Assembly: GCF_030161095.1 (NCBI RefSeq)
Contig: NZ_BSPP01000007.1
Coordinates: 372,920 to 436,919 of the forward strand
Length of the DNA stretch: 64,000 nucleotides
From: Cypionkella aquatica
GTDB lineage: Bacteria; Pseudomonadota; Alphaproteobacteria; Rhodobacterales; Rhodobacteraceae
Reading direction: 5' to 3'
In this document: positions 1-8,665 of the stretch, piece after piece
Numbering within the stretch: position 1 is the first letter of the stretch
Layout of the letters: each line of letters begins with the position of its first letter
Position numbers and translations under genes: made by a program
Notes under the pieces: generated by a model
What the model saw: the letters and a program-made list of their open reading frames with translations, nothing else
Told to the model about the DNA's origin: nothing
Databases searched by the model: none

Positions 1-191
1 GGCTGTCGTCCGGGGGTTTTGGCCATACGATCAAAAAGCCGATTGGCTATGGCTATGTCCGCAGCAAAGGCGTCGATGCGGCATTTATGGCCAGCGGAAG
101 CTATGAGCTGGAGGTCGCCGCAGAGCGCGTGCCAGCGCGACTGCACCTGACGCCGCTGTATGATCCGACAGGGGCGCGGATCAAGGCGTGA
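1..191 (+). CDS. C-terminal fragment of a GcvT-domain oxidoreductase/aminomethyltransferase
   Basis: Only the last 62 codons are in the window (reading frame starting at base 3). The peptide contains SGGFGHTIKKPIGYGYV and ends LTPLYDPTGARIKA. These are the C-terminal beta-barrel features of the aminomethyltransferase (GcvT) domain, which ends both glycine-cleavage T-proteins and the large FAD-dependent dimethylglycine/sarcosine dehydrogenases. The fragment cannot tell these apart. The stop codon (189-191) directly abuts the stop codon of the convergent mutarotase gene (192-194), so the two genes meet with no spacer. No terminator is visible between them. The fold assignment is good; the substrate is unknown. 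Confidence 0.75.
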   Translation, partial: LSSGGFGHTIKKPIGYGYVRSKGVDAAFMASGSYELEVAAERVPARLHLTPLYDPTGARIKA

Positions 192-506
192 TCAGGCCAT
201 ATAGAACTGTTTTGGCAGCAAATACGGGTAGTTGGTGGTGGGGTCGACTTCGATTTTCATGATCGGTGCCATCCATTCGCCCCAACGCTTGTCCACCTCG
301 GATGTGCGCAGATAGGCTTTTGTGGCCTCTAGATCATCGGTTTCAAAAAAGCCGAACAGGGTCAGGCCGTGGCGAAAGATGTTGTAATTGCGGATGCCTG
401 CAGCGTGCAAAGCCTCCAGCATCTCAGGCCAGATTTCGTCGTGGCGTTTGAGGTATTCGACCTCGTATCCGGGGCGGACTTCCAGCACCCATGCATATCC
501 GGGCAT
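192..506 (-). CDS. rhaM: L-rhamnose mutarotase
   Basis: A 104-residue cytoplasmic enzyme that interconverts the alpha and beta anomers of L-rhamnose (or a closely related 6-deoxysugar) after uptake. The length and sequence match the RhaM/COG3254 dimeric alpha/beta-barrel family: His22 in YLKRHDEIWPEM is at the catalytic position, and GIRNYNIF and the aromatic-rich C-terminus are typical. It is the last gene of the minus-strand operon beginning at 10565 and follows the isomerase gene by 3 bases. Co-transcription with a RhaSTPQ-like importer supports a deoxyhexose substrate. A second, divergent family member lies at 39412-39741. Confidence 0.9.
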   Translation of the reverse strand: MPGYAWVLEVRPGYEVEYLKRHDEIWPEMLEALHAAGIRNYNIFRHGLTLFGFFETDDLEATKAYLRTSEVDKRWGEWMAPIMKIEVDPTTNYPYLLPKQFYMA

Positions 507-509
507 CGC

Positions 510-1319
510 TTAACCTTTCCAGTTTTGGAAACAATCGCGCATCAGGATGGTTTCCGTCAGCACATCTTCGGTGAGGGTGTTCATGTAATCCTGATGCACG
601 GCCTCTAGCGCCAGATGGCCTTGGTAGCCGGCATCGCGCAGGGTGGCGAACATGGCCGGAAAATTCAGTGTGCCTTGGGCGAATTTGGCTTGCAGATGAC
701 CCATTTTGGCTTGGCGCAGATGGACGTGGCACGCATATTTGGCCAAGGGGTCAATTTCATCCTGACGGTAGCCGAGGCAGGTGAAGTGGCTGTAATCTAA
801 TGCCAATCCGATCCCGGTTTGGTCAATCAGCCGCTCCACCAAGGCAGGGCTTTCGGCCCAGCTTTGCACATGCGGTTCGACACAAAGTTTGGCTTTGTGG
901 TGGCGGGCGACTTGCAGCAGTTCCTTGATCGCAACTGCCGACTGCGCCGCCGCCTGATCGCGCGACTGACCGGGGTTGATTACGCCGGGCAGGATGAAAA
1001 CCGAGGCGATTTCGGCGGCATCGGCGAAGCGGAGCACCTGTTCGATGTCGCGGGTGTTCTGATCCAACGCGCCGGGCAGCGACAGGTTCTGCGCCACGAT
1101 GCCATCGCCAAACTGGTGGTAATAGTTCGGCACCGTGATGATCAGCGCGCGGATTTTGGCGGCTGCGGTAAGCGGGTCTGACAGGATTTCATCGCGGTTC
1201 AGGCCAGAGCGATAATGCAGCCCCACGTCCAAAGCATTGATGCCCAAGGCTATGGAAATGCTTGCACATTCGTTCAAATTGCATGCCGGGAACGACCATG
1301 CGGTTACGGAAAGTTTCAT
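510..1319 (-). CDS. Sugar phosphate isomerase/epimerase (xylose isomerase-like TIM barrel)
   Basis: About 269 residues. It is a member of the AP-endonuclease-2/xylose-isomerase-like TIM-barrel family (COG1082), with the N-terminal strand MKLSVTAWSFP, the metal-ligand-type segments CVEPHVQSW and GLALDYSHF, and the C-terminal HLALEAVHQDY. Such proteins isomerise or epimerise keto-sugars or inositol derivatives; the substrate here cannot be read from sequence. I start it at 1319, not the longer start at 1331, because a GAGGG Shine-Dalgarno lies 6 bases upstream and this leaves a 1-base gap from the preceding Gfo/Idh stop. It probably works with the neighbouring oxidoreductase on the imported sugar. 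Confidence 0.8.
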   Translation of the reverse strand: MKLSVTAWSFPACNLNECASISIALGINALDVGLHYRSGLNRDEILSDPLTAAAKIRALIITVPNYYHQFGDGIVAQNLSLPGALDQNTRDIEQVLRFADAAEIASVFILPGVINPGQSRDQAAAQSAVAIKELLQVARHHKAKLCVEPHVQSWAESPALVERLIDQTGIGLALDYSHFTCLGYRQDEIDPLAKYACHVHLRQAKMGHLQAKFAQGTLNFPAMFATLRDAGYQGHLALEAVHQDYMNTLTEDVLTETILMRDCFQNWKG

Positions 1320-1320
1320 G

Positions 1321-2370
1321 TTAACCCTCAATCAAAACGGGTGCGCCAGTGGCGGCAGAGGCGTACATTGCGGCGATCGCTTCGGTCACGCGGGCGCCGT
1401 TTTCGCCGTTGGCGGGGTTGCCAACCGGCTTTCCGGCGCACAGTGCGGCAAAGTGGGTCACCGGCAGAGTGCCGTCGTAATTGGCCTCGCCGGGGGCCAT
1501 TTCGTAGACCTCATTGCTGCCATCAAGGCGCGAGAGTTCCAGGCGCGCACGGCCGGATTCGCAGTCAAACCAGATCACGCCCTCGGTGCCATAGATGCGC
1601 ACATCAGTGTGCATGCCGCGCTGTTTTGGCACTGTAGAGGCTCCTGAAAGGGCCACGCTTGCGCCATTGGTGCAGCGACCCACGGCGGCGTCGTAATAAT
1701 CGACCCCGGTTTTCGATTTGGTATCAAGGCAGTAGATGGATTGGAACTGCACATCGGCGACATAGCACAGCCAGGCGAGCGAATGGCTCATCTGGCCCCA
1801 CGCATAGCCGCCTGCCTTTGCTGGATCGGCCCAAGTGGAGGCTGGGGGGCGGAACAGATGGCCTGCCGTTTCCAACATCGGCTCGCCGGCCATCAGATCG
1901 TCAAGCGCGCTGCCCATTTGGCAGGCTGCGTGGCGGACTTGGCCGATTTTGCCCTGTTTGACCCAAGCGGCGGCTTGGGCCGAGAATTTGGTGTAGTTGA
2001 GGCCTGTGGAGATCAGGACTTCACGCCCCGCTGCAACGCCTGCGGCGGCAATGGCGCGGCCATCGGCGGCGGTTGTGGCCATCGGTTTTTCGACCAACAC
2101 ATGGGCGCCCGCTTGCAGGGCTGCGATGGCGGGGCGGGTGTGGGCAATATGCGGGGTCGAGATGATCACGCCATCGAGGCCTTCGGCCTTAACCATTTCA
2201 GCCACATCACTGTAGCGCGCACTGATGCCGAACTGATCGCCAACCTGCGCAAGCCTGCCGGGATCCAGATCGCATATCGCGATTTTTTCAACATCATCAG
2301 AGACTTGCAGTGTGGGAATGTGGTTGAAGCAAGCCCACCATCCGATGCCGACGACTCCGATCTTGGCCAT
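1321..2370 (-). CDS. Gfo/Idh/MocA family NAD(P)-dependent oxidoreductase
   Basis: About 349 residues. The N-terminal Rossmann fold carries KIGVVGIGWWACFNHIP, with the VLVEKPMA loop holding the family's catalytic lysine; the C-terminal alpha/beta domain follows. Members oxidise a sugar or inositol hydroxyl using NAD(P). The start at 2370 is chosen because AGGAAG precedes it and it lies 1 base after the FadR stop; a longer frame to 2406 would run into the regulator gene. In this operon it is a candidate first oxidative step on the imported deoxysugar, working with the isomerase and mutarotase downstream. Substrate inferred only. Confidence 0.85.
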   Translation of the reverse strand: MAKIGVVGIGWWACFNHIPTLQVSDDVEKIAICDLDPGRLAQVGDQFGISARYSDVAEMVKAEGLDGVIISTPHIAHTRPAIAALQAGAHVLVEKPMATTAADGRAIAAAGVAAGREVLISTGLNYTKFSAQAAAWVKQGKIGQVRHAACQMGSALDDLMAGEPMLETAGHLFRPPASTWADPAKAGGYAWGQMSHSLAWLCYVADVQFQSIYCLDTKSKTGVDYYDAAVGRCTNGASVALSGASTVPKQRGMHTDVRIYGTEGVIWFDCESGRARLELSRLDGSNEVYEMAPGEANYDGTLPVTHFAALCAGKPVGNPANGENGARVTEAIAAMYASAATGAPVLIEG

Positions 2371-2371
2371 G

Positions 2372-3088
2372 TCAGTCTTCCTGTGCAACGGTGGATTGGT
2401 AAACATTTTGCATATGCACCTCGGCGGCGGCGGCGGCGGCGGCAGGGTCGCGGGCCTTTAGTGCGTCGAGCAGGCGGCGGTGGTCTTGCAGCGATTGCTC
2501 CAACACGCCGGGGCGTTCAGAGGCGCGTTTGCGGAACTCTAGCCCCAGCACGTTCAGAGTTTCGCCGATGCGTTTCAGAAAGGCGTTGCCCGAGCCGATC
2601 CAGATGATTTCGTGAAACTCGAAGTCAGATTTACGGAAGGCCAAAGCGTCGCCGATGGTGTCGTGTTGGGCGTTCAGCACCGCTTCAAGCCGGGCCAGAT
2701 CGACGTCGGTGATGTTCACGGCAGCGCGGCGGGCCACGTCAGATTCGATTAGGCTGCGGGCGTCGTAAAGCTCACGGATGTTCATTTGTTCCAGCGACAG
2801 GTAGAACTGGATCGGGCCAAGCAGGGCGTCGGGGCCAAGATCGCTGATATAGGCACCGCCGCCTTGGCGCGATTTCACCACACCCAGAACGGCAAGGCCC
2901 CGCATGGCTTCGCGGACGGAAGGTCTTGAAACATCAAGGGAAAGCGCCAGATCACGCTCGGGTGGCAGCGCATCGCCCGCCTTCAGCACGCCGGATTTGA
3001 CCATATCAAGGATGCGCCTGACCACCATTTCAGCAACAGATTCGCGCTGAATCGGCGTTTCAAATTCGATGCGGATCGGATCAGTCAT
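2372..3088 (-). CDS. GntR/FadR-type transcriptional regulator
   Basis: 238 residues. The N-terminal winged helix-turn-helix (about residues 15-85) contains [25 protein letters not shown], shown here as LPPERDLA and SRPSVREAM. It is followed by an all-helical FCD ligand-binding domain with the metal-binding pattern DFEFHEIIW ... DHRRLLDAL ... EVHM. FCD regulators usually repress catabolic operons until a sugar acid binds. The gene overlaps the permease stop by 4 bases, so it is cotranscribed with the system it probably controls. The likely operator is the palindrome at 10629-10647 between the divergent transcripts. Confidence 0.9.
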   Translation of the reverse strand: MTDPIRIEFETPIQRESVAEMVVRRILDMVKSGVLKAGDALPPERDLALSLDVSRPSVREAMRGLAVLGVVKSRQGGGAYISDLGPDALLGPIQFYLSLEQMNIRELYDARSLIESDVARRAAVNITDVDLARLEAVLNAQHDTIGDALAFRKSDFEFHEIIWIGSGNAFLKRIGETLNVLGLEFRKRASERPGVLEQSLQDHRRLLDALKARDPAAAAAAAEVHMQNVYQSTVAQED

Positions 3089-4044
3089 GGCGTCACCTCG
3101 GGTTTGAGGAAGCTGGGGGTCGCGAGTTTGGTGCGCGGGATCACGACGGAGGCGATCAGCAGCAGGCCAATCACCCCAGTTTGGATATGCCCGGTGATGC
3201 TGAGAAGCGCCATGCCGTTGCGCAGGTTAAGCACGATCAGGATCGACAAAAGCGTGCCAACGAGGCTGCCCTTGCCGCCAAAAATGCTGACGCCGCCCAG
3301 AAGCACAATGGTGATTACATCGAGCTCGAACCCCGAGGCCACATCGCCGCGCACAGCCCCTACGCGGGCAGCGTAAAGCAGGCCCGCGAAGGCGGCGGCT
3401 GCGCCCGACATGGTGAAGATGATGATTTTATGCCGCGCGGTGTCTATGCCTGCGAAATCGGCAACATCGCGGTTCGATCCGATGACATAGGTTTTGCGCC
3501 CAAAGCCAGAGCGTTCGAGCAGGATGTAAAGCACGAAGAACAGCACCACGAAGGAGATCAGCGCGAAGGGGATCGGGCCGATCAGGCCCTTTTGACCAAG
3601 GGCCGCGAACCAGTCCGGGAAACCGCCGATGCCGCGATCCTCCAACATCACGCGCGCAAGGCCGCGAAAGCCGATCAGCGTGGCGAGGGTCACAACCAGA
3701 CTTGGCAGGCCCAAACGTGCAGTGAACCAGCCGTTGAACAGCCCGCCCGCGACGCCGATGCACAGGCAAATCAGGATGACCAGCGCGGCGGGCATGCCCA
3801 TTTGGTGCAGGTAGCCGAAGGTGCAGGCCGACAGCCCCATCATCGAGCCGACCGAGAGGTCAATCTCGGCATTGATGATCACGAAGGTCATCACGAGGGC
3901 AAGGATGATCTTTTCGATCGAGAGCTGGAACAGGTTGATCTGGTTGGAAATGCTGAGAAAATCAGGGGCTGCCACGGCATTGAAGGTGAAAATCACGATC
4001 AGGCAGGCGAACAGGAAACCTTCCCAAGAGAACAGGCGGCTCAT
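3085..4044 (-). CDS. Rhamnose/ribose-type ABC importer permease (RhaQ-like)
   Basis: 319 residues, strongly hydrophobic, with about 8-10 membrane segments. It belongs to the BPD_transp_2 (RbsC/AraH) family, with the conserved [14 protein letters not shown] motif near residue 60 and [17 protein letters not shown] in the cytoplasmic loop that contacts the ATPase. It forms the transmembrane pore with the neighbouring permease (4041-5054). The start has an AAAGGAGA ribosome site; the gene overlaps its neighbours on both sides by 4 bases, the hallmark of translational coupling. Gene order SBP-ATPase-permease-permease matches the rhizobial rhaSTPQ system. Confidence 0.9.
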   Translation of the reverse strand: MSRLFSWEGFLFACLIVIFTFNAVAAPDFLSISNQINLFQLSIEKIILALVMTFVIINAEIDLSVGSMMGLSACTFGYLHQMGMPAALVILICLCIGVAGGLFNGWFTARLGLPSLVVTLATLIGFRGLARVMLEDRGIGGFPDWFAALGQKGLIGPIPFALISFVVLFFVLYILLERSGFGRKTYVIGSNRDVADFAGIDTARHKIIIFTMSGAAAAFAGLLYAARVGAVRGDVASGFELDVITIVLLGGVSIFGGKGSLVGTLLSILIVLNLRNGMALLSITGHIQTGVIGLLLIASVVIPRTKLATPSFLKPEVTP

Positions 4045-5054
4045 TTGGCGTCTCCTTTCTTTGTCGCGCGCAGGCGGGTGAGGCGGCGCGACAGGATCGT
4101 GTCGGTGGCGACGGCGGCCAAGATCAGCGCGCCAAGGACGGCTTCGCGCCAGAACTCAGAGACCACGGCCCAGCGGACGAGGGAGGTTTCCAGCAGATCG
4201 ACGAGGATCGCGCCAAGGAACGCGCCGATCACCGAGCCAGACCCACCAAAGATATTCACCCCGCCAACCACCGAGGAGGCGACGGATTTCAACTCGAACC
4301 CAAGCCCCGCGACGACGGTGATGGTGCCGAAGCGGGCTAGGAACATGAAGCCCGCAAGCCCCGCCATCAGGCCGGACAAAGCGAATGCGGCGAAAACCAC
4401 ACGTTTGGCGTCGATGCCTGCCATTTCGGCTGCTTCGGGGTTGGAGCCAACGGCGAACAACGCGCGTGCGGGGCGCAGGCGGGTCAGGCAGAGGTGAACG
4501 ATGATCACCACGGCAAGGCTGGCGGTGAAACCGGCGCGGAATTCCATCGCGCCGATGCTGAATACCGGCATGTTGGGAAAATCAGTCAACCAAGCGGGCA
4601 GGCCGCTTGTGGTGATGGATTTTGCGTCGGAGTATTCGACAAGGAACGAGCGATAGAGCGCCATTGTGGCGAGGGTGACGATGATTGAGGGCACGCGGGC
4701 ATAGGCCACCAAAGCGCCATTTACCATGCCAAACGCGGTGCCGACGACGGCGGCATAAAGCACCAATAACAGCGGGTTAAGGTCGGGGTTGTTGGTGATG
4801 ATGGATCCGGTTGCAAAGGCCGCGAAGCCCACCATCGAGCCTACTGAAAGGTCGATATTGCGCGTCAGGATCACCAAGGTTTGCCCGGTGGCGATCAGCG
4901 CCATGATGGCGACCGAAGACGAGATGCGGTTGAACAGGCGGCCGTTCAGATAGCCCTCGATCTGGACGGCGAAGAAAATCACGACGATGGCAAGCACCGC
5001 AAGCAGCGCGATGATGCGCAAAGCGGCGGGAGAAAGGCGGGAAATCAGGCCCAT
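4041..5054 (-). CDS. Rhamnose/ribose-type ABC importer permease (RhaP-like)
   Basis: 337 residues of BPD_transp_2 type with multiple membrane helices. It carries [17 protein letters not shown] and [17 protein letters not shown], the paired motifs of RbsC-like permeases. It pairs with the downstream permease, with which it shares these motifs but not close overall identity. Its start codon shares one base with the ATPase stop (TGATG arrangement), so translation is probably coupled. The role is import of the sugar captured by the binding protein at 6605-7645. Confidence 0.9.
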   Translation of the reverse strand: MGLISRLSPAALRIIALLAVLAIVVIFFAVQIEGYLNGRLFNRISSSVAIMALIATGQTLVILTRNIDLSVGSMVGFAAFATGSIITNNPDLNPLLLVLYAAVVGTAFGMVNGALVAYARVPSIIVTLATMALYRSFLVEYSDAKSITTSGLPAWLTDFPNMPVFSIGAMEFRAGFTASLAVVIIVHLCLTRLRPARALFAVGSNPEAAEMAGIDAKRVVFAAFALSGLMAGLAGFMFLARFGTITVVAGLGFELKSVASSVVGGVNIFGGSGSVIGAFLGAILVDLLETSLVRWAVVSEFWREAVLGALILAAVATDTILSRRLTRLRATKKGDAK

Positions 5055-6547
5055 CAGGCGGCGTCCTTTTGTCCGGTGGCAAGCGCCATGATGGATTCTT
5101 GGCTCGCGTCTTCGTGGTTAATAATCGCCATCTGGCGGCCCTCGCGCATCACCAGAATACGGTCGCCAAGGGCCAGAACCTCGGGCAGATCGGACGAAAT
5201 CACCAAAGCGGTGCCGCCTGCGGCGGTAAAAGCGCGGATCAGGGCGTGGACCTCGGCTTTGGCACCGACGTCGATGCCACGGGTCGGCTCATCAACGATC
5301 AACAGGTCGGGTGCCATGTTCAGCCATTTTGCCAGCATCACCTTTTGCTGGTTGCCACCCGACAAAAGCCCCACCGCAATATCGGTGTTGGGAGTGCGGA
5401 TGTTCAGCTTTTTCTTGTAATCCCATGCGGTTGCCACTTCAGCCCCGGTGTTGATCAACCCCATCGGCGACAGGTATTTCTGCAAGGTCGCAAGCGTTAT
5501 GTTCCAGCGGATCGGCAGTGCCATCGCCAGCCCCATCTTGCGGCGATCTTCCGAGACATAGGCGATGCCCGCGTCAATCGCTTGGCGCGAGGAGGTGATT
5601 TGCAGCGGCTGACCTTTGTAGGTGACTTGGCCTGCGCTGGTTTTCAGCATCCCGAACAGGGCAAGCGCCACATCGGTGCGGCGTGCGCCGATCAGGCCTG
5701 CCATTGCCAGAACTTCGCCGCGTTTGATGTCAAAAGAGATGTTCTCAAACACGCCGTCAACGCTAAGCCCTTGCACGGAAATCAAGGTTTCCGAGGTGGC
5801 GGTCGATGGCATCTTGGTGAAATAATTGCCCACCTCGCGCCCCACCATCTCGGCGATCAGGGTTTGCGGGTTTGTATCGGCGATCCCTTTGGTCGAGATA
5901 TGCTTGCCGTCGCGGATCACTGAGACGCGGTTGGCAAGTTCAAACACTTCTTCCAGCCGGTGCGAGATATAGACGACCGAGACGCCATCCGCCGCCAAAG
6001 CCCGCGCGATCCGCCGCAATTCCGACGCCTCATGCGCGGAAAGGCTGGCGGTGGGCTCGTCCATGATCAACACGCGCACGTCTTGGGACAAAGCGCGCGC
6101 GATTTCCACCGCTTGCTGTTCGGCCAGCGACAGGCCAGAGGCAATGCGGTCCACATCCAGCGTCATGCCGATGCGGGCGATTAGTTCGCGGGCGCGGCGG
6201 CGCATCGCGGGGCGGTTCAACAAAAGGCCGGAAGTGGCTGAAATGAAGATGTTTTCAGTCACATCAAGATCGGGAAACACCATTGGTTCCTGATAGATCG
6301 CAGCCACCCCACGCAGGCGGGCGGCTTTGGAGCCACTCAGCACCACGGGCGCGCCATCCACCTCGACCGTGCCCGCAGATGGCTGGTGAATCCCGGTCAT
6401 GATCTTGATCATGGTGGATTTTCCGGCACCATTTTCACCGACGATGGCGTGAACTTCGCCGGGGAACAGTTCCAGCGTCATATCGGTCAGGGCGGCTGTC
6501 ATGCCGAAATTTTTCGAAACAGCCCGCAGGGCAAGCACTGGGTTCAT
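5054..6547 (-). CDS. Sugar ABC importer ATP-binding protein, tandem nucleotide-binding domains (RhaT/RbsA-like)
   Basis: 497 residues containing two ATP-binding domains, as in RbsA/XylG. The first has Walker A GENGAGKST, the signature-region LSLAEQQAVEIARAL and Walker B VLIMDEPTASLS. The second has a degenerate Walker A (GLIGARRTDVAL, no lysine), an intact signature LLSGGNQQKVMLAKWL and Walker B LLIVDEPTRGID. One degenerate site is normal for this family. It energises the two permeases encoded immediately downstream. A GC-rich hairpin separates it from the binding-protein gene and probably sets the expression ratio. Compare the split version of the same protein type at 26856-28317. Confidence 0.93.
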   Translation of the reverse strand: MNPVLALRAVSKNFGMTAALTDMTLELFPGEVHAIVGENGAGKSTMIKIMTGIHQPSAGTVEVDGAPVVLSGSKAARLRGVAAIYQEPMVFPDLDVTENIFISATSGLLLNRPAMRRRARELIARIGMTLDVDRIASGLSLAEQQAVEIARALSQDVRVLIMDEPTASLSAHEASELRRIARALAADGVSVVYISHRLEEVFELANRVSVIRDGKHISTKGIADTNPQTLIAEMVGREVGNYFTKMPSTATSETLISVQGLSVDGVFENISFDIKRGEVLAMAGLIGARRTDVALALFGMLKTSAGQVTYKGQPLQITSSRQAIDAGIAYVSEDRRKMGLAMALPIRWNITLATLQKYLSPMGLINTGAEVATAWDYKKKLNIRTPNTDIAVGLLSGGNQQKVMLAKWLNMAPDLLIVDEPTRGIDVGAKAEVHALIRAFTAAGGTALVISSDLPEVLALGDRILVMREGRQMAIINHEDASQESIMALATGQKDAA

Positions 6548-6569
6548 GGCACCAATCCGTCGGAAAGAA

Positions 6570-6595
6570 GCGCGGCCGAGGCTTCCCGGCCGCGC
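6570..6595 (-). other. Intercistronic hairpin after binding-protein gene
   Basis: A perfect 9-bp stem, GCGCGGCCG at 6570-6578 pairing with CGGCCGCGC at 6587-6595, with an 8-base loop. It lies between the stop of the binding-protein gene (6605) and the start of the ATPase gene (6547). On the minus transcript it is followed by a short pyrimidine-rich stretch. This is the position at which ABC operons commonly carry RNA stems that stabilise the abundant binding-protein message or partly terminate. The structure is seen; the function is inferred. Confidence 0.6.
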
Positions 6596-6604
6596 GAAAA
6601 AGCC

Positions 6605-7645
6605 TTACTTTGCAGCGGCTTCGACGTTGTCTTTGTTGTAGACAGTGAATGGCCCCATCAGGATACGTTTGGCACCTTCACGGCCCGGATCGGCCTCGAT
6701 TGTGTAATCGCCCATGCGGCCCGCGGTGAAGGTTTCGCCAATTTCACCCTTCAGCTGACCGGTCGCGAGGCCATAAGAGGTGAAGTAGGTCAGGTAGCCG
6801 AGGTCGCGGAAATCCCACAGCGCGAATTCCGGCGCGCAGCCGTTCATCGTGTAGCTTGCCATTTCCGACGGCAGGCCAAGGCCCGACACTTTTACCTTGT
6901 CGCACAGGCCTTCGTCCTGCATCGCCTTGGCCGAGGCTTGGATGCCCACGGTGGTCGGCGACATGATCAGGCCCAGATCAGGATACTTATCCACCAGCGC
7001 GAGGGCGCGGTTGTAGGAAACCTCGGCCTGATCGTCGCCGTAGACCACATCGACCAGTTCGATGTCCTTGTATTTCGGATCCGCGGCGAGGGCGGTTTTC
7101 ATCGACTCGATCCAAGCGTTCTGGTTCGAAGCATCCGGCGTTGCCGACAGCACGGCCATTTTGCCTTTGCCGCCCAGAATGTTCAGCGCCATATCAGCCA
7201 TCACCGTGCCGATCGAGCCGAAATCAACCTGTGCCACGAACACGCTTTCACCTTTACCGCCGGGGATCGGGCTGTCCCATGTCACCACTTTGGTGCCAGC
7301 CGCTTGCGCCGCCTCGGCGGCAGGCACGATCTGGTCGCCCGCGTTATTCGACAGCATCACCGCGCCCTGCTTCTGGGTGCCGGCGGTGGTCATAATCTCG
7401 ATCTGGCCAGCGGTGGAGTTTTCCGGGGTCGGGCCGGTGAATTCCAGCTTGCCGGGGTTACCGAGTTCTTTATGGGCCTCTTGCGCGCCCTCATTGGCCT
7501 GATCGAACACCAGAATGCCAAGGAATTTCGGCAGCAAAACCATGTTGGTTTCCTTGCCGGGCTCCAGCTTGATGGTGTCGGCATAGGCGAAATTCGCGGT
7601 GGTCAGCATCATCGCGGCGGCGGCACCAAGTAGAACGTGTTTCAT
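6605..7645 (-). CDS. Periplasmic rhamnose-type sugar-binding protein (RhaS-like)
   Basis: About 346 residues. A classic signal peptide ([22 protein letters not shown]) is followed by a periplasmic-binding-protein type 1 fold of the ribose-binding class. The segments [29 protein letters not shown] and the conserved ending [10 protein letters not shown] resemble proteins annotated as rhamnose ABC transporter binding components. The start at 7645 is set by GGGAGGA just upstream and by the signal peptide; the frame extends further but without a plausible leader. It delivers sugar to the two permeases downstream. The exact ligand (rhamnose, fucose or a related deoxysugar) is inferred from family and operon. 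Confidence 0.9.
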   Translation of the reverse strand: MKHVLLGAAAAMMLTTANFAYADTIKLEPGKETNMVLLPKFLGILVFDQANEGAQEAHKELGNPGKLEFTGPTPENSTAGQIEIMTTAGTQKQGAVMLSNNAGDQIVPAAEAAQAAGTKVVTWDSPIPGGKGESVFVAQVDFGSIGTVMADMALNILGGKGKMAVLSATPDASNQNAWIESMKTALAADPKYKDIELVDVVYGDDQAEVSYNRALALVDKYPDLGLIMSPTTVGIQASAKAMQDEGLCDKVKVSGLGLPSEMASYTMNGCAPEFALWDFRDLGYLTYFTSYGLATGQLKGEIGETFTAGRMGDYTIEADPGREGAKRILMGPFTVYNKDNVEAAAK

Positions 7646-7667
7646 TGTAATCCTCCCAGATTGGTTT

Positions 7668-7684
7668 GGCACGAACCCCGTGCC
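7668..7684 (-). other. Short stem-loop between dehydrogenase and binding-protein genes
   Basis: GGCACG-AACCC-CGTGCC, a 6-bp perfect inverted repeat with a 5-base loop, lies in the 66-base gap between the 2-hydroxyacid dehydrogenase stop (7712) and the binding-protein start (7645). No T-run follows, so it is not a canonical terminator. It may be an RNA-processing or stability element, or a protein-binding site near an internal promoter. Weak evidence. Confidence 0.35.
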
Positions 7685-7711
7685 GGGTTATTTCCCTTGG
7701 TTGCCCGAGGG

Positions 7712-8665
7712 TTATTGCGGCACTGGCTTGCGTGGACCTTGGCCCTGCAAGGCGCGGGTGATGTCATTGGCGACCAGATGCTGCAGCTGATGGATCGCGG
7801 CCTCGGAATACCAAGCGGCATGCGGGGTCAGCAGCAGGTTCGGAGCGGTGCGCAGCGGATTGTCGGCCTGCAAAGGCTCGACGTGGAACACGTCCAATGC
7901 GGCGGCGGCGATGGTGCCAGCGATCAGAGCAGCTGCCAGATCGGCCTCGTTGATCAACTGACCACGGGCCGAATTTACCAACATTGCGTGGGGTTGCATG
8001 GTTTTCAGGCGTGCAGCGTTGAAATATTCGGTGGTTTCTGCCGTCGCCGGGGCGTGCAGGCTGATGATGTCAGCCTCGCGCAGCAGCACCTCGGGACTGA
8101 CCTTGCGCACGCCCATCTCAGCGGCTTGGGGTTCGGTCAGGCCAGGGTCGGCGGCCAGAAATTGAAAGCCAAAGCCCATCAGGCGGGCATGGACGGCGCG
8201 GCCAATGTTGCCAAGGCCAAAGAAACCGAAGTTGGTTTTGTTGAACGGCTTCATCGGTTTGGCGATCTTAACCGCTGCCCATTCCCCCGCCCGCACCGAT
8301 TGATCCATCGGCACAAGCTTGCGCAGCAGCGTCAAAGCGGCGGCGGCGGTATGGTCGGCGACCTCATCAGCGCAATAGTCGGGGACATAGCCGACTTTCA
8401 GCCCGTGTTTGGCGGCAGCGGCAAGGTCGATGTTGTTATACCCGACGCCGTAGCGGATTACAGTGGCGCCGGGTTTGACGGCCGCAGCCGCCTCGGGGCC
8501 GAAGCTTGCGAATTGCACCACGGCGACATCAGCCCCGGCCACGGCTGCGGCGACTTCGGCGGCGGATTTGCATTGATGTGCGGCGAAATCGGCCCCGGCG
8601 GCGCGGGCGGCGGCCTGTTCCTGATCCAAAGCAGGGAATGTGTAGTCTGTTACGACAACTTTCAT
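7712..8665 (-). CDS. D-isomer-specific 2-hydroxyacid dehydrogenase
   Basis: 317 residues. The C-terminal Rossmann domain carries GLGNIGRAVHARL and the catalytic triad of the family is visible: Arg in NSARGQLI, Glu in DVFHVEPL and His in LTPHAAW. Enzymes of this family reduce 2-keto acids to D-2-hydroxy acids (or the reverse) with NAD(P)H. The start at 8665 (MKVVVTDYTF) has a GAAGG ribosome site and overlaps the preceding decarboxylase gene by 4 bases; the upstream frame extension is not protein-like. In this operon it could handle a keto acid or glyoxylate/lactaldehyde-level product of deoxysugar breakdown. Substrate unknown. Confidence 0.88.
   Translation of the reverse strand: MKVVVTDYTFPALDQEQAAARAAGADFAAHQCKSAAEVAAAVAGADVAVVQFASFGPEAAAAVKPGATVIRYGVGYNNIDLAAAAKHGLKVGYVPDYCADEVADHTAAAALTLLRKLVPMDQSVRAGEWAAVKIAKPMKPFNKTNFGFFGLGNIGRAVHARLMGFGFQFLAADPGLTEPQAAEMGVRKVSPEVLLREADIISLHAPATAETTEYFNAARLKTMQPHAMLVNSARGQLINEADLAAALIAGTIAAAALDVFHVEPLQADNPLRTAPNLLLTPHAAWYSEAAIHQLQHLVANDITRALQGQGPRKPVPQ

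Noticed and set aside
3181-4497. A 438-codon open frame on the plus strand
   Set aside because: Antisense to the two permeases; highly charged and low complexity, no family resemblance.
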